Of a stretch of DNA of 64,000 nt, positions 47,264 to 57,870 are shown piece after piece; position 1 is the stretch's first letter; each line of letters opens with the position of its first letter. The notes beneath the pieces were generated by a model, which was not told where the DNA came from, ran no database searches, and saw only the letters and a program-made list of their open reading frames with translations. The stretch spans positions 65,998,148 to 66,062,147 of the forward strand of contig CM062296.1 in assembly GCA_031216915.1 (NCBI GenBank), written 5' to 3'. The DNA is from Pictodentalium vernedei (taxonomy: Eukaryota > Mollusca > Scaphopoda > Dentaliida > Dentaliidae). The position numbers and the translations under genes are program-made.

Positions 47264-47922
47264 TCACTAAAGGTCAACTTGGATGTAGTTCCACTGTAGG
47301 TGTACATTTTAACTACTGAAATACCATTGCTGGCGTGTTAACCACAGTTGGTGTGTAAAGATAAAGTTTATGTCAAAGGCTTTTCATATATAGTAGAACA
47401 GGTAATCATGGTATAATTTAGTTTTGTTTTACCTGAATACCTTCTCGCCAACGTTACCAGTTGATGCAGAGGTGAATGCACAAACCATTTCCGCTGCGTT
47501 TGTTCACAGCTATAATATAAACAACAAAGTTGTTATTTTGGGAGAACTGACAACGTATGTCTTAGATTATCTCAGCATTGCAGTCGGAGAGAAGGGAACA
47601 AAGAAGCTTAGCCTTATTATTTTTATTGAGTTGTTTATTGTCGAACTACCTACCAAGTTTTTTTTTCTTTTATAGACGTTATTAGTAGCTTGATGTGCAA
47701 TCAAATATAGGAATATACTTTTTTTTCAGGAAATCGAATTACAGAAAAATGGTAATTAATTCATTAGTTACCCAGACGTTTACTTCCTTGAAGTTCGTTA
47801 AGGATGCGGCGTAAATGGCATGTCATTGACGAAATAAGGCAAACTACCACGCTAATGTTATCGCGCGTTCACATAGTTCAGTACGTTTGATCAATCAGGT
47901 GGAATGCGGATCTCCCCACATA

Positions 47923-48168
47923 CAGTACGGCCCCCGTGAACTGGTCACTTTCCATGGGTGGGCTATACTTCAACGGACGCAAAAATATTAGATTCTAAAC
48001 ACCAATTATCAGAATAATCATCACAAATTTAATTAATGAAGCACCGGGTACAACTTGGTGCTTCATTAATTACTATTTTGTTGATGATGATTTCCATTAC
48101 CTGGTAAATTGATGCGTGGACTTCACTGTCAACGCGTGGTTCACGACCGTATCACGGCGACTGTACTG
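47923..48168. mobile_element. Family H MITE, uninterrupted reference copy
   Basis: 246 bp with TA on both sides. Ends CAGTACGGCCCCCGTG and CACGGCGACTGTACTG. It carries the empty TTAA site used by family A in the 7.5-kb copy. Confidence 0.82.
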
Positions 48169-48185
48169 TACCATTAAACATATAG

Positions 48186-48336
48186 ACAATAGTTCACTGC
48201 TTGGAGTAACGTACGGTGTTTATTCTCGAGTGGGATGCGGAAGGTTATTTTCACGAGGCGCTAGCCGAGTGAAAATAATCCCCGCATCCCACGAGAGAAT
48301 AAACACCGTACGTTACTCCAAGCAGTGAACTATTGT
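48186..48336. repeat. Near-perfect 151-bp hairpin
   Basis: Arms of about 66 bp start ACAATAGTTCACTGCTTGGA and end in the complement; the loop is CGAGGCGCTAGCCGAG. It lies 17 bp beyond a family H MITE and 320 bp past the Crypton stop. It is the best-paired hairpin here. Confidence 0.88.
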
Positions 48337-48655
48337 GTTTGTTATATTTCCCTGATAATATCTGCAACACAAATACCGCTCTTGCGTCATCCAAGAGCAG
48401 TTTCCCAAGGTCGCTCAATTTGTTTTGACGGTTAGAAAAATCGGCGCATGAACACAAAAACATGAATGAATGAACTGATAATATGACGTCATCAGAAAGG
48501 AATGCAATGACGCTCGTTTTCAAATGGAAGTTCAAATGACGTGAGATATGAACTTATGAAGGAAATCAACACATTTTAAAGAAATAATTCAATCAATCAC
48601 CATGAATGAGTAGTCATATTCAACTTCTTATAACTTTGTGTGGATCTGTACATAG

Positions 48656-50233
48656 TTATTGTTCGCTGTCAGTTGGAATATCAAGCACAACATTTGTCGA
48701 AGTGGATTGAGTGTTATCGCAGGATTTTGAGGCGGAACAACTGCAATGGTTGATCACAATGTTTATGGTTGGATTGTTTATTGTGCTTGTTCCGAATACA
48801 TCCCCAAGATGTTGTTGGATCATAGAATTTGAGGTGCTCGATAGTTGGTTGGAAGTTATGGCATTCGTAGAAGATTGTGCAGTTGTACTTTGGGAACGGC
48901 TTGAAGTTGATATCGTTGACAAACTCGATACAGTTGTTATCGGAATTTGTGGCTGAATCTGTAAATTCGATTCGCGCGAAGTTGATTCATTTGAGAGAAT
49001 AGATGAGATGTTTCTTTCCTGGTGAGTATTTATTCTTGAGTAGTTGTTTATACTGTTGATATTTTTATGTCCCGATATTTGGACAATGTGGTTTGGAGGT
49101 ACATCTGCGTCATCCAATTTCTGAATAAGATGCTCACGAGAACTATGATTTGTCAATCGCTTTTCAGAAGGCAACCCACCGTCAGTTTTCATATTAGACA
49201 TGAACTTGTAGATTTGGTTTATGCCCAGGCGTTGGTTTTTGAACCATTTTTGTCCCTTTTCAAAATAAGAATTTTCATCGATTTGTTTCTGCGTTTCAGC
49301 CATAATTGAAATGTAAAATGGAGAGCCTGGCTCTCGCATTCCCGATGGACGTTTCTCCCTGTACAATTCATAAATACGTACTGGATTTCTTTCCGGCACT
49401 GAAGTTTCATATGCTTTTGGTTTTATCGTTCGCGTATTTTGAGGATTTTCGCCGTTGCGGGTTTTTGTGTGTCTCTCGTCCACTACTAGATATTTTCGCC
49501 CTGTTTCGTCTTGACCAACGCTAACGTCTCCCCATACCAGATCATACTGCTCCTTCCCTCCACGCATACCACAATGCATAGTAAATGTTAGCCACAATGA
49601 GTTCAATATAGATTTCGGTGAGTACGGCCCCAAAACTTTCTTCTCATAAAGCATATCAATTTCAGTATCAGTTATTTCTTCGGCAGCATTTGGTTTATTG
49701 CCCTTCCCCAACGATTTCAACTGCTTCTGCTTTATTTTAAGGGCTTCTCTGGCCTTTGCAAATTTTGAGTCTGAAATAATACATTTGCTGTAATTGGCAT
49801 TTTTCAAGTGACGACTGATACTTGAATACAAAGCTCTAAGTGTGGAAGGTTCATACTCCCTGCCATCCTTGCGCCGTACTGATACGAGAAAGTGAGAAAT
49901 GTAATCGCACAAATCACTGGGGTCAATGTCCGCTATTTCTCCGGTGTAACTGTACTTTGCTTTAAGAAATTGCTGGAACAATCGGATACCCAAAAGAGTT
50001 TTCTTCATCGTATTTTTGTTTTGATTTTGAACAATGAAATCAGTCAGTTCGCTATCGTCCATCATTTCGAATCGACCAAATTCCACTGACGCGCCCTCGG
50101 TTGAAGAAATAATGTCACCACAGGTTGCTCCAATAACATCATCTTCCCCAGTGGAATAAGGTTGAAATAATTCCAAAAGAAACTCGTCATCTATCGTATC
50201 TAGAAGTTTCACATTCGATGCAAATGCAGCCAT
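48656..50233 (-). CDS. Crypton/DUF3504-type tyrosine recombinase, intact
   Basis: This 525-residue ORF has no frameshift or stop. I start it at the ATG at 50233; the frame stays open further upstream but offers only a TTG. Residues 60-175 look like the helical N-terminal core-binding (SAM-like) region. Residues 185-400 form the catalytic domain: R224 in CGMRGG, K257 in HTKTRNG, H363 and R366 in NHSSR, H389 in SGHKN, and the nucleophile Y398 in NNYSR. Residues 415-475 are Ser/Thr-rich and probably disordered. The end carries a hydrophobic NPTINIVIN motif and a small Cys cluster. Such enzymes cut and rejoin DNA through a 3'-phosphotyrosine, and Cryptons move without terminal inverted repeats. 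The same domain was domesticated in ZMYM, QRICH1 and KCTD1 relatives, so this could be a live element or a co-opted gene. I see no introns. Family assignment rests on motif recognition. Confidence 0.85.
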   Translation of the reverse strand: MAAFASNVKLLDTIDDEFLLELFQPYSTGEDDVIGATCGDIISSTEGASVEFGRFEMMDDSELTDFIVQNQNKNTMKKTLLGIRLFQQFLKAKYSYTGEIADIDPSDLCDYISHFLVSVRRKDGREYEPSTLRALYSSISRHLKNANYSKCIISDSKFAKAREALKIKQKQLKSLGKGNKPNAAEEITDTEIDMLYEKKVLGPYSPKSILNSLWLTFTMHCGMRGGKEQYDLVWGDVSVGQDETGRKYLVVDERHTKTRNGENPQNTRTIKPKAYETSVPERNPVRIYELYREKRPSGMREPGSPFYISIMAETQKQIDENSYFEKGQKWFKNQRLGINQIYKFMSNMKTDGGLPSEKRLTNHSSREHLIQKLDDADVPPNHIVQISGHKNINSINNYSRINTHQERNISSILSNESTSRESNLQIQPQIPITTVSSLSTISTSSRSQSTTAQSSTNAITSNQLSSTSNSMIQQHLGDVFGTSTINNPTINIVINHCSCSASKSCDNTQSTSTNVVLDIPTDSEQ

Positions 50234-50717
50234 TTCTGAACCACTCGGTATGAAAACAAAGCAGACGTAAACTCGCAACAGCGTAACTTGCCGTAAGGGG
50301 AATAATCCAACATGCTGACGTCATTGATAGTAAAATAGTCCGTCATGACTGGGAGTAGGATATCGCCGTGGGAGTTGAATAACACTTTCGAGGTCGTGGG
50401 AGTAGGATATGGTTTTTATTTACAAAGGAAAAAGCTGTAGAAATATAATAAATTGTATTATACGCTCAACTATACATTATAGAAAACTTCACAGGAGAAG
50501 AATAATCCACCAGAGTGAAAGTATAGAGTACCTAACGAAATTACTTCCGTGTCTCAATGATATTGTTGTTTCTAAATTATGAAATATGTTCATTTGTAAT
50601 ATTATAATTGTATTAAATATAGTTCATGTTAACTTTTGATACATTTGAGACGTATACCAAAATTGAGAAAATTATAAAAAATATTTGAAGAAGTTTATAT
50701 ACACTTGTATATATATA

Positions 50718-51031
50718 CAGTTGAAACTAGAAGTCCTGTCATGAAATGCGCACAAATAGCACGTCGATTTGTGCGTTAATCCACGAGTTATGACCATAGT
50801 CAGGCTAGCAAATTATGTACAATAATTATGTACATATGGCCTGTGCACAAGCAATGTTTCAGCCAATGGACCTCCGGGTAACCCGGAGGTCCATTGACAG
50901 AAGCATTGCCTGTGTTTGCTAGGAGTAATCAGGAGAACCTGAGATGCTTTGGATGTCATTCGATATGGCAATTGCGCGCAATTAAGCCTAGATAAGCTCA
51001 AAGTTCGGGACAGGACTTCTACTTTTAACTG
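50718..51031. mobile_element. Family C MITE
   Basis: 314 bp, TA on both sides, ends CAGTTGAAACTAGAAG and CTACTTTTAACTG. It lies 480 bp upstream of the intact Crypton start. Confidence 0.92.
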
Positions 51032-51034
51032 TAT

Positions 51035-52075
51035 GCATATCTCCTCCGTGAATTTTCGATTCACATTCTACCATCAACACTAATAATTTTAAGCATACCG
51101 TATAATAACAGAATTAACATTAAATCTTGTATTTAGAAACTCCGTTGGTAACTGGGATTGATCGAAAAAACTGCAGGGGTCCACAGTAATCTGAAAAAAA
51201 TATGTATTCACTTATTTAGTGATAACAGTCCAAATTAAACAAAAGCAACCAATCGTATACTTCTATATGAACTCTATACATGTACTTCGAGTAGCTAGCA
51301 CCCACCTCAGAAGTTTGTTCGAAAATCCTGAGGATGGGGTTGGAGGGGTGTGTCGCCTTTCCAACACATTCGTCTTCGTAGCGAACTATTTGGGTAATTG
51401 GTGCACATTGTACTCCACATCGGTCGGCAAGAAAACATGACACAATTTCACAAATACTTGCAAATGACGTATGATTGTCGATGCAAATTATTGTTCATTG
51501 TTATTCCCCGGCAATCGTTTTTTGGCTTGCTCAGTTGGGTAAATGTCACATACATAATGATACTTTCAACCGCTGTGTTAAACTTGACGCACGACGTTCC
51601 ATAGTCGAGGAGATCCGTATTAGAGCACCCATGGTTTCTGAACCGAGAATAAAATCGGTCACCTATTTTAGGGGCTTGAATGTTTTGGTGCCTGGGGTCA
51701 ATCTAAATGCGATCACCAAGGGCTCGCCATGTTGTCTTGTTCAAATCTAGACCCACAGGGCGTTATAACTTTTTTTTAGGTTTGCTCGTCCTAGAATATA
51801 TAACGCTCCGTGGGGCCATGATTGGCCTAGCTGTCCATATGCATTTATAACACATTGGCTTTCACCCAAGCGTTTTGGAAACTGCATGTCGTCTGGAATT
51901 TCACGCCATAATATTAATGTTGTCTCTCTTGCAATGTTGTCTGATCGTCGTCGGGCAAGAGCGTGATACACCACTCCAATAATTTGGGAAAGTCACGGTT
52001 CTGGTCAGAAGATTTCCCGACAATGAAATGCAAACTAATTTTATTCTCGTGGCCCCGTGTATGAGTCTGAAAATG
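51035..52075. other. No supported gene
   Basis: Short overlapping ORFs on both strands, none with a recognisable motif. Confidence 0.5.
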
Positions 52076-52079
52076 CTAG

Positions 52080-52577
52080 CGCGGAAGGATAAAACGAGAG
52101 GCTGCAGGCCTTGTGTTTTATTCTTCCGCGATGGCGCAAGTGCCTCATCGATTAACCCATTCACAAACGTGTGTCGTTCTGTGTTTATTACACGCCTTCC
52201 CGTTTATCAAAACAATTATTAGAAGGACACTCACCAATTCATTTGATAATTACCAATAAAAAGAACACATTTTATTGCCAACCAAGTTTGAAGGGGAACC
52301 AGTGTTACTATTTCGTCCCCTGATTTCCAATGTGTTCTATGTGCCTACTGGCACATAGAAAGAACACATTGATACTCAGGGAACGATTTTTAGCTATAGC
52401 TAGCGACTCCAATTGTAATTGCAGTGTACGATTTGTAGAAAATTCCAGTGAAATTTCGTTTCTATTTAAAAATAGTCCAACGATTTCCGTTCCACACATA
52501 TGTGCGGAGCGGATTTTCATTTTCAGCATGGTTTAGTGTTGCTGTAGATGTGGATTTCATAGAACAGGTGTGTAATA
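52080..52577. mobile_element. Family G MITE
   Basis: It shares TGTTTATTACACGCC, the TGTTCTATGTGCC hairpin and AACAGGTGTGTAATAAA with the 35.6-kb copy. A small hairpin (GAAGGATAAAAC / GTTTTATTCTTC) lies at its left end. Confidence 0.65.
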
Positions 52578-53141
52578 AAAGTCTTGGGGGCTAATATTTT
52601 CCACGTTTCTCCCCTCCTCCCCTTGATTTAACTTTTTGCACATTTTAGGGCGCCTTCTTAAAAGAAATGATGTTAACAAAAACGATCCGTGTATTCTCCA
52701 TAGATCCTGGAAGTCACAATAGCCGCCATTCTTTCGATTATGTGTGGCCACTTCAAACCCTATAAAATTGATCAAATCTACAGAAATATGGGGTAAGTTA
52801 CCCATGCACTTTGTTGGCAGGATACCAATCGTATTTGGAGAGGATGGAACTGCTCGCGTCTGCCGTACCAAGAGAGTGACGTAATGGATCATGTGATATG
52901 CGACATCATGTTTGCAGTGTGTACAAGCGCTCATGATGTTACGGCAACACAATGGTAATATGTGGTGTCAGAGAGTGCACGAGCCACACATTATTGTTTC
53001 CATCATCAAATTTGTTTTCCGAAGGTCGCCAGACGGTCTCTGTGGTGTCGCGTGGTTTCTGTGAGATCGAGTGGAATCGAATACAGTGGCGATATTTCTG
53101 GGAGTGCGTGCGATTTCATTGCAAAGTATCCAATTAAGAAT

Positions 53142-53250
53142 TGAATGCACTTTTTATATGGAGTATGAACGTGTGGGAATGGGTACAAATTATGTATGAA
53201 TCCCGTTTCCACACGTTCATACTCCAATAAAGATTGTAAAAATTGCATTC
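53142..53250. repeat. Hairpin inverted repeat
   Basis: GGAGTATGAACGTGTGG pairs with CCACACGTTCATACTCC, with outer TGAATGCA / TGCATTCA. Confidence 0.78.
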
Positions 53251-53585
53251 ATTTCTTATAATTACATTCCGTAACTGTTTAAACTACTTTTTACCAAACA
53301 ACAAAGCAGAAAGACGAAATAAAACATGTACGAACGAACGAGGCGAAGAACCACCCTCACACAAAAGACAAAGCGCACAACTCTGATTTTTAATTTTCAC
53401 AACTTTAGAAATTAATACTAGTATTTTAGTAACGGTCTTTATGCCACAATTGGGAAATGTCACCAAAGAAACAGCAGCGGAGTTGATCACTGCGAGAGGC
53501 GCTAAGAGTTAAAAACCCGTCCAAACACCGCCCGAATTACATTCTGTCAACTGCGTTCTACCCTAAATGCGGGTCAATATTCGAC

Positions 53586-53632
53586 CAAATGTATTCATTG
53601 GAAAATGAATTACATTTGGTCATGACTTTTTC
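53586..53632. repeat. Short hairpin
   Basis: GACCAAATGTATTCATTGG pairs with the complement TGAATTACATTTGGTC. Confidence 0.6.
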
Positions 53633-54067
53633 ACCCAGCTGACCAATGGGAATTGAGTATTTGGACCCAAAACGTATAACTACATTAACAACGTAATTAT
53701 TTATCGGTAACAGCTCGACAATGACTAAAACGTATACAAACGAATAGGTATGCAGATTTCATTTGTGGAATAGTAATTATACACTGGCTACAATAACATT
53801 GCAAAAGGTTGCATAGATTACAACTGACACACAGTGAGTTTACAAAACAAGAACGTAAAAACATTTCAAAATTTATACCACACGGAAATGACAAGGCCAG
53901 ATTCGCTGTCTTCCTGCCATCTTCTTGAAGAATAATTAACAAACAAAACCCCAAAAGAAACGTAAACGCTAAAAGCTAAATTAAAAAGTTAGCAGAAGAA
54001 AAGGAAAACACACCCAAAACAGTGAAACGGAACATATTAGTGCCAGTGGCGGCGCCAGAATTTTTTT

Positions 54068-54118
54068 CGTGGGGGGGGGGGGGGGGGGGGAGGGGGGCGG
54101 CAAGTAGGGGGGCAGACT
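54068..54118 (+). repeat. Poly-G tract
   Basis: A run of about 20 G is followed by GGGGGGCGG and GGGGGG. A second poly-G and poly-C pair lies at 54617-54648. Both are possible G-quadruplex formers. The text GGCGGCGCCAGAATTTTTTT next to the first and AGCGCCGCCACTGAAT after the second are complementary ends. Confidence 0.85.
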
Positions 54119-54170
54119 CCCCATGAAGGGGAGCAAATACGTAAAGGATCATATCATTTCTTTATTATGA

Positions 54171-54285
54171 GGTAGTCGAAACTTGGACACAAAGTCCGTA
54201 ATATAATTTTTTGGTTTGGTACGTCCTGTGGACGTACCAAACCAAAAAATGATATTACGGACTTTGAGTCCAAGTTTCGACTAAA
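54171..54285. mobile_element. Family F hairpin
   Basis: A hairpin with arms of about 50 bp centred on TACGTCCTGTGGACGTA. It shares GTCCGTAATATAA and GGTTTGGTACGTCC with the 40.3-kb copy. Confidence 0.7.
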
Positions 54286-54339
54286 TGTAATGGTAATTAG
54301 CGCTCCTCCTTTCAAAAAACCCTGGATCCGCGTCTGGAG

Positions 54340-54610
54340 AGAGAGAAGGCAGAGATAGAGGGATAGAGAGAGGGAGGGAGGGAGAGAGGGGGGAGAGAGA
54401 GAGAGAGAGATGGAGGGGGTAGAGAGAGAGAGAGAAAGAGAAGGGAGAGAGAGAGATGGAGGGGGATAGAGAGAGAGAGAGGAGAGATAGAGAGAGGGAG
54501 GGGCAGAGCGAGGGAAGGAGGGAGGGAGAGAGAATGTGTGTGTTTGTGTGTTTGGATGGATGTGTGTGTGGTTGGTGGGTGGGTGGGTGGGGCAAGTGGG
54601 GGCAGAGCCT
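54340..54610 (+). repeat. Purine-rich microsatellite (GA/GGGA, then GT and GGGT)
   Basis: About 200 bp of imperfect GAGA and GGGAGAGA repeats are followed by TGTGTGTTTGTG and GGTGGGTGGGTGG. The six-frame products of this stretch are simple-sequence artefacts. Confidence 0.93.
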
Positions 54611-54659
54611 ACGTTTGGGGGGGGGGGGGGCAAATGCCCCCCCCCCCCGTGCCCCCCTG

Positions 54660-56460
54660 TAGCGCCGCCACTGAATAGTGCAACACTAGGAACAAACTGA
54701 AATGTACCAAAGAACAGTTAAGATAAACAGACTCCACAATATTAAGTGGAAAGACAGGGATGTACGCCTTGCGATTCATTGACCTTAGAGCAAGTGTGTC
54801 TGGTCCTCACATTGTGGGTCATTTCAGTAGTTGATGTAAGCTGTGCATACGGCAGCATTCGGAAGATTATCTAATGAACTGCATGGCTTTATAAATGAAC
54901 TAGATCACTTCAACTTAACACGAACGTCAAAACCTTTTAGAAACTCGCATTCGAGGCCTGAAAAGAGTAGCACGCAATGCCATAGACGCTAAAATAATCC
55001 GTTTCGATGGAAGTATGTTTATTGCCGAAAACGATCCCATACAGGTAACATTTACCAAAATTGCCCTATACAGACTGCCAATTTCGATTAATGAGAGTAG
55101 CACGTAGTTCTACAGGTCTAAATGACGCCCAAAAGGTGTACTCGATTGTATGCCAATGTTTTTTTACTGGCTCGGGATCTCACAGTCACGTCCACACCGA
55201 ATGCTCTTATAATTATTACCGATCCAGTTCTAGGTACCCAAGCATTCAAACCTGTGTCCTAATGATTAAATAGACTAGGTGTTAGTAAGAGTCGTACTTG
55301 TCCATGAAACTCTCTTTACATAGATGAGTTCCAGGACCGCACGAGCTGTTACAATTAGGAACCACTGCTCTCATCGCTGTCCACTCACCCCATTTGACGT
55401 AATCATCAAGTACTTTTCTCAGCTCCTTCCGATTTCCACCACCATTCTCCTCCAGCCGTAAGAACGTTGGCTGCGCCCTCCCAAAAAGGGTCGGGGAAGT
55501 CGTTTGAGCATATTGTCTTTCGAACATTCCTCTCACAGCACTTTAGCTCTACCCGGTTCTTATTGTGTAGTGGTATCACACCATGGGTTTGGTAGTGGTG
55601 CATATGTATTATCACAATTATGTGCTGATCCAGAAACTTGTATCAATCCGAGATGGCGTTGATATTATATATCGCGGCGATCCCTTTGGGGCGAGTCGCG
55701 ATATGTAATGGGAACACCATCAAACAAATATTTTGAGAACCATTCAGCGTCTATGAATTGATTTTTATGAATGATCATCGTGGTGATGTCATCGTATTAT
55801 GTTATTGAGCTGTGCACAACGTAATCCCCATCCATTGTTACACTTATACTATAACCGCCGAAGTTTAACAGTGCAGATATATTTCTCTGGTGGATGGATA
55901 GGTGATAGATTAAGACTGTAAACATTCGACAGGCTCAGGCTCTCAGGTCGCCAGTCTGTTTCTGTAAGGATTCGGGTGCTTTTATGGATTGTGTGTTTGC
56001 TTGCAGATTATCGTTGGAGATAATGCGATGTTATTTTACCCACAGAGATATCGACATATCCTTCCTTGCTCTTGCTAAATATATTTCAATACATCTGGAT
56101 ATTAACTAAATTGGTGGAACTACGTAGCGTAACCATCAATCATAAATTTTTGGTTTGCGGACATATCTAATAGTATTGTAATATCATTAAATAATCCACA
56201 AAGCCAAGTCTCGGCTGCTAATATTCCTTTCATTGATTAAAAGAAAATGAATATTTATGACATTATTTAGATTTAGTTGGATAGAAAATTCTAGTTTGCC
56301 GGAAAAGCAAAGGACTATTTCAGGACTAGACTGGTCTACGAACATAACCACGCCGATTTTCTTACCGTGTTTGACTGGTGGGTTGAAAAGCGTGTAACTA
56401 GGCATTCTAAATATCGCCGAACTTTACCACTGGGGTCTGCAGTTCTCTTCGTCCTTAATC
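54660..56460. other. No confirmed gene; one possible exon fragment on the minus strand
   Basis: At 55290-55405 the minus strand reads KWGEWTAMRAVVPNCNSSCGPG, a weak likeness to a thrombospondin type-1 repeat. Splice sites and neighbours do not support it. Confidence 0.25.
55655..55720. repeat. Short hairpin
   Basis: GATGGCGTTG...ATATATCGCG pairs with CGCGATATGTAATGG..CACCATC around GATCCCTTTGGGGC. Confidence 0.55.
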
Positions 56461-56479
56461 CCTAGCAAATGTACAATAT

Positions 56480-56710
56480 TGCGAACTTCCCGCAGTAAGA
56501 TTGAGATTGTACAAACAAATCATTGATGATGATGTTCCGCCACTCCGACGTCTTCTATTACAAGGTCAAAAAGACCAAATTTGTTTGAGAAATAATATTC
56601 TAATATTTATCCTTTACGATGCTATTTATGATTTTGTTTTGTTTATTGCAGGGAAAATGGCTGGAATGGGTGGAAGATGGTTTGCACTTCCAGAGGATCC
56701 CGAAAAATGA
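56480..56710 (+). CDS. Candidate last two exons of an unrecognised host gene
   Basis: A possible exon ending at 56561 encodes RLRLYKQIIDDDVPPLRRLLLQ. A putative intron of about 90 bp runs from a GT at 56562 to a strong pyrimidine-rich acceptor (TTTTGTTTATTGCAG) ending near 56650. The next exon encodes GKMAGMGGRWFALPEDPEK and then a stop. Joining them splits one Gly codon correctly (phase 1). The frame also happens to stay open through the intron, so retention is possible. An AATAAA lies 57 bp past the stop with GT-rich sequence beyond. I do not recognise the protein and found no earlier exons. The start of the first exon is uncertain (an acceptor could lie at 56465-56495). Confidence 0.35.
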   Translation, partial: CELPAVRLRLYKQIIDDDVPPLRRLLLQGQKDQICLRNNILIFILYDAIYDFVLFIAGKMAGMGGRWFALPEDPEK

Positions 56711-56766
56711 TGAACGACAAATTATTTGTCGTTTTCCACTCACAATGTTCGGTGTGGTGTTAATTA

Positions 56767-56772
56767 AATAAA
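56767..56772 (+). terminator. Polyadenylation signal AATAAA
   Basis: A canonical AATAAA follows the stop of the candidate terminal exon by 57 bp. A GT-rich stretch (GAATGTGTTGTGCTT) begins about 25 bp later, the usual arrangement for 3'-end cleavage. Confidence 0.45.
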
Positions 56773-56836
56773 ATAGAGAAATTAACGATTTTATTTGAAT
56801 GTGTTGTGCTTTATAATACAATTTGTGGCTTTACAA

Positions 56837-57369
56837 TAGGGCTGTCACGATTTTTTAATTTAGGAATCGATTAATCGTCGCAAATAATCGATGATAATCG
56901 ATTGATCGTACCTCGATGACCCCCATCTCCTTCTCTTTGAAGTCGATAAAAATGAAGTTGAAGTCAGTTGAGCTACCTCAAGTAAACAACGAAGACGATC
57001 CTCTTTTAGTTACATTCAAAGCTTTGATGTTCTGAACTTTTGAACCGTCAGTGTAATAATCAAGACCGGTCGGCGGTTGCGAACTTCGCAACTGCCGACC
57101 GGTCTTGATTTTTACACTGACGGTTCAAAAGTTCAGAACATCCAAGCTTTGATGAATGTACCTGAAAGACAAATGCTTCCAATAGCTTCTTGGGGTTTAA
57201 CATCGATGTTCTTAACTCTTTACCTTTAGAAACAATAGTTTTTTCAACATATTTTCTTTTAATTATTAAACGTCTAAAACGGGATATAATTTACCGATTA
57301 TTCGACAACGAAAAATACTAATCGATTTCGCCGTGACCGATCAACAACCGATTAATCGTGACAGCCCTC
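56837..57369. mobile_element. hAT-type MITE (family E), 533 bp
   Basis: An 8-bp duplication with one mismatch, CTTTACAA (56829-56836) and CTTTGCAA (57370-57377). It lies just after the candidate host polyadenylation signal. Confidence 0.92.
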
Positions 57370-57404
57370 CTTTGCAACACATCACTGCCCATCGTTTCTG
57401 TAAT

Positions 57405-57870
57405 TTATTACCCGCCTGTTCTATGTAATCTACATCTACAGCAAAACAAAACTATGTGGAAAATGAAAATCTGGTACGGATAAAAATGCGCAGCGGAATC
57501 GTTGACGGACTATTTTTAAATAGAAGCGAAATTTCACCGGAATGTTCATTGAATCGTGCAACGCAATTGCAATTGGAGTCACTAGCATTAGCTGAAAATC
57601 GTCCCCCAAGTTCCAATGTGTTCTATGTGCCAGTAGCACATAGAATGCATTGTAACTCAGGGGACGAAAGAGTAATACGGGTTCCCCTCGCAAATTTGGT
57701 TGACGATAAAATGTGTTCTTTTTGTTGATAGTTGTTAAATGGATTACTGAGTGTCCTTCTGATAATTGTTTTATAGACGTGAAGGCGTGTAATAAACACA
57801 GAACGACACACGCGTGTGAATGGGTTAATCGATATGGCACTTGTGCCATCGCTGATGGTTAAAACTCGAG
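57405..57870. mobile_element. Family G MITE, inverted
   Basis: It runs in the reverse sense: TTTATTACCCGCCTGTTCT to GGCGTGTAATAAACACAG, then GGTTAATCGATATGGCACTTG. Confidence 0.65.

Larger units (their letters stand above)
46060..47360. mobile_element. Family K element holding two insertions, inverted
   Basis: The hairpin at about 46085-46142 and body match the 23.8-kb copy in reverse. It is interrupted by a family C MITE (46439-46752) and a 5S-headed SINE (46833-47263), and resumes as AAAGGTCAACTTGGATGTAG. Confidence 0.8.

Noticed and set aside
48186-48336. Crypton transcription terminator
   Set aside because: A long hairpin downstream of a eukaryotic pol II gene is better explained as a MITE; intrinsic terminators of this kind are bacterial.
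48711-50089. Plus-strand ORFs across the Crypton gene
   Set aside because: They are antisense shadows of the minus-strand recombinase.
54154-54633. Long Ser/Pro/Leu-rich ORF
   Set aside because: It is a translation of the GA and GT microsatellite; the composition is fully explained by simple repeats.
55282-55536. Thrombospondin type-1-like exon
   Set aside because: The WGEW...CNSSCGPG likeness is short, later Cys residues are missing and splice sites are weak. Kept only as a note.
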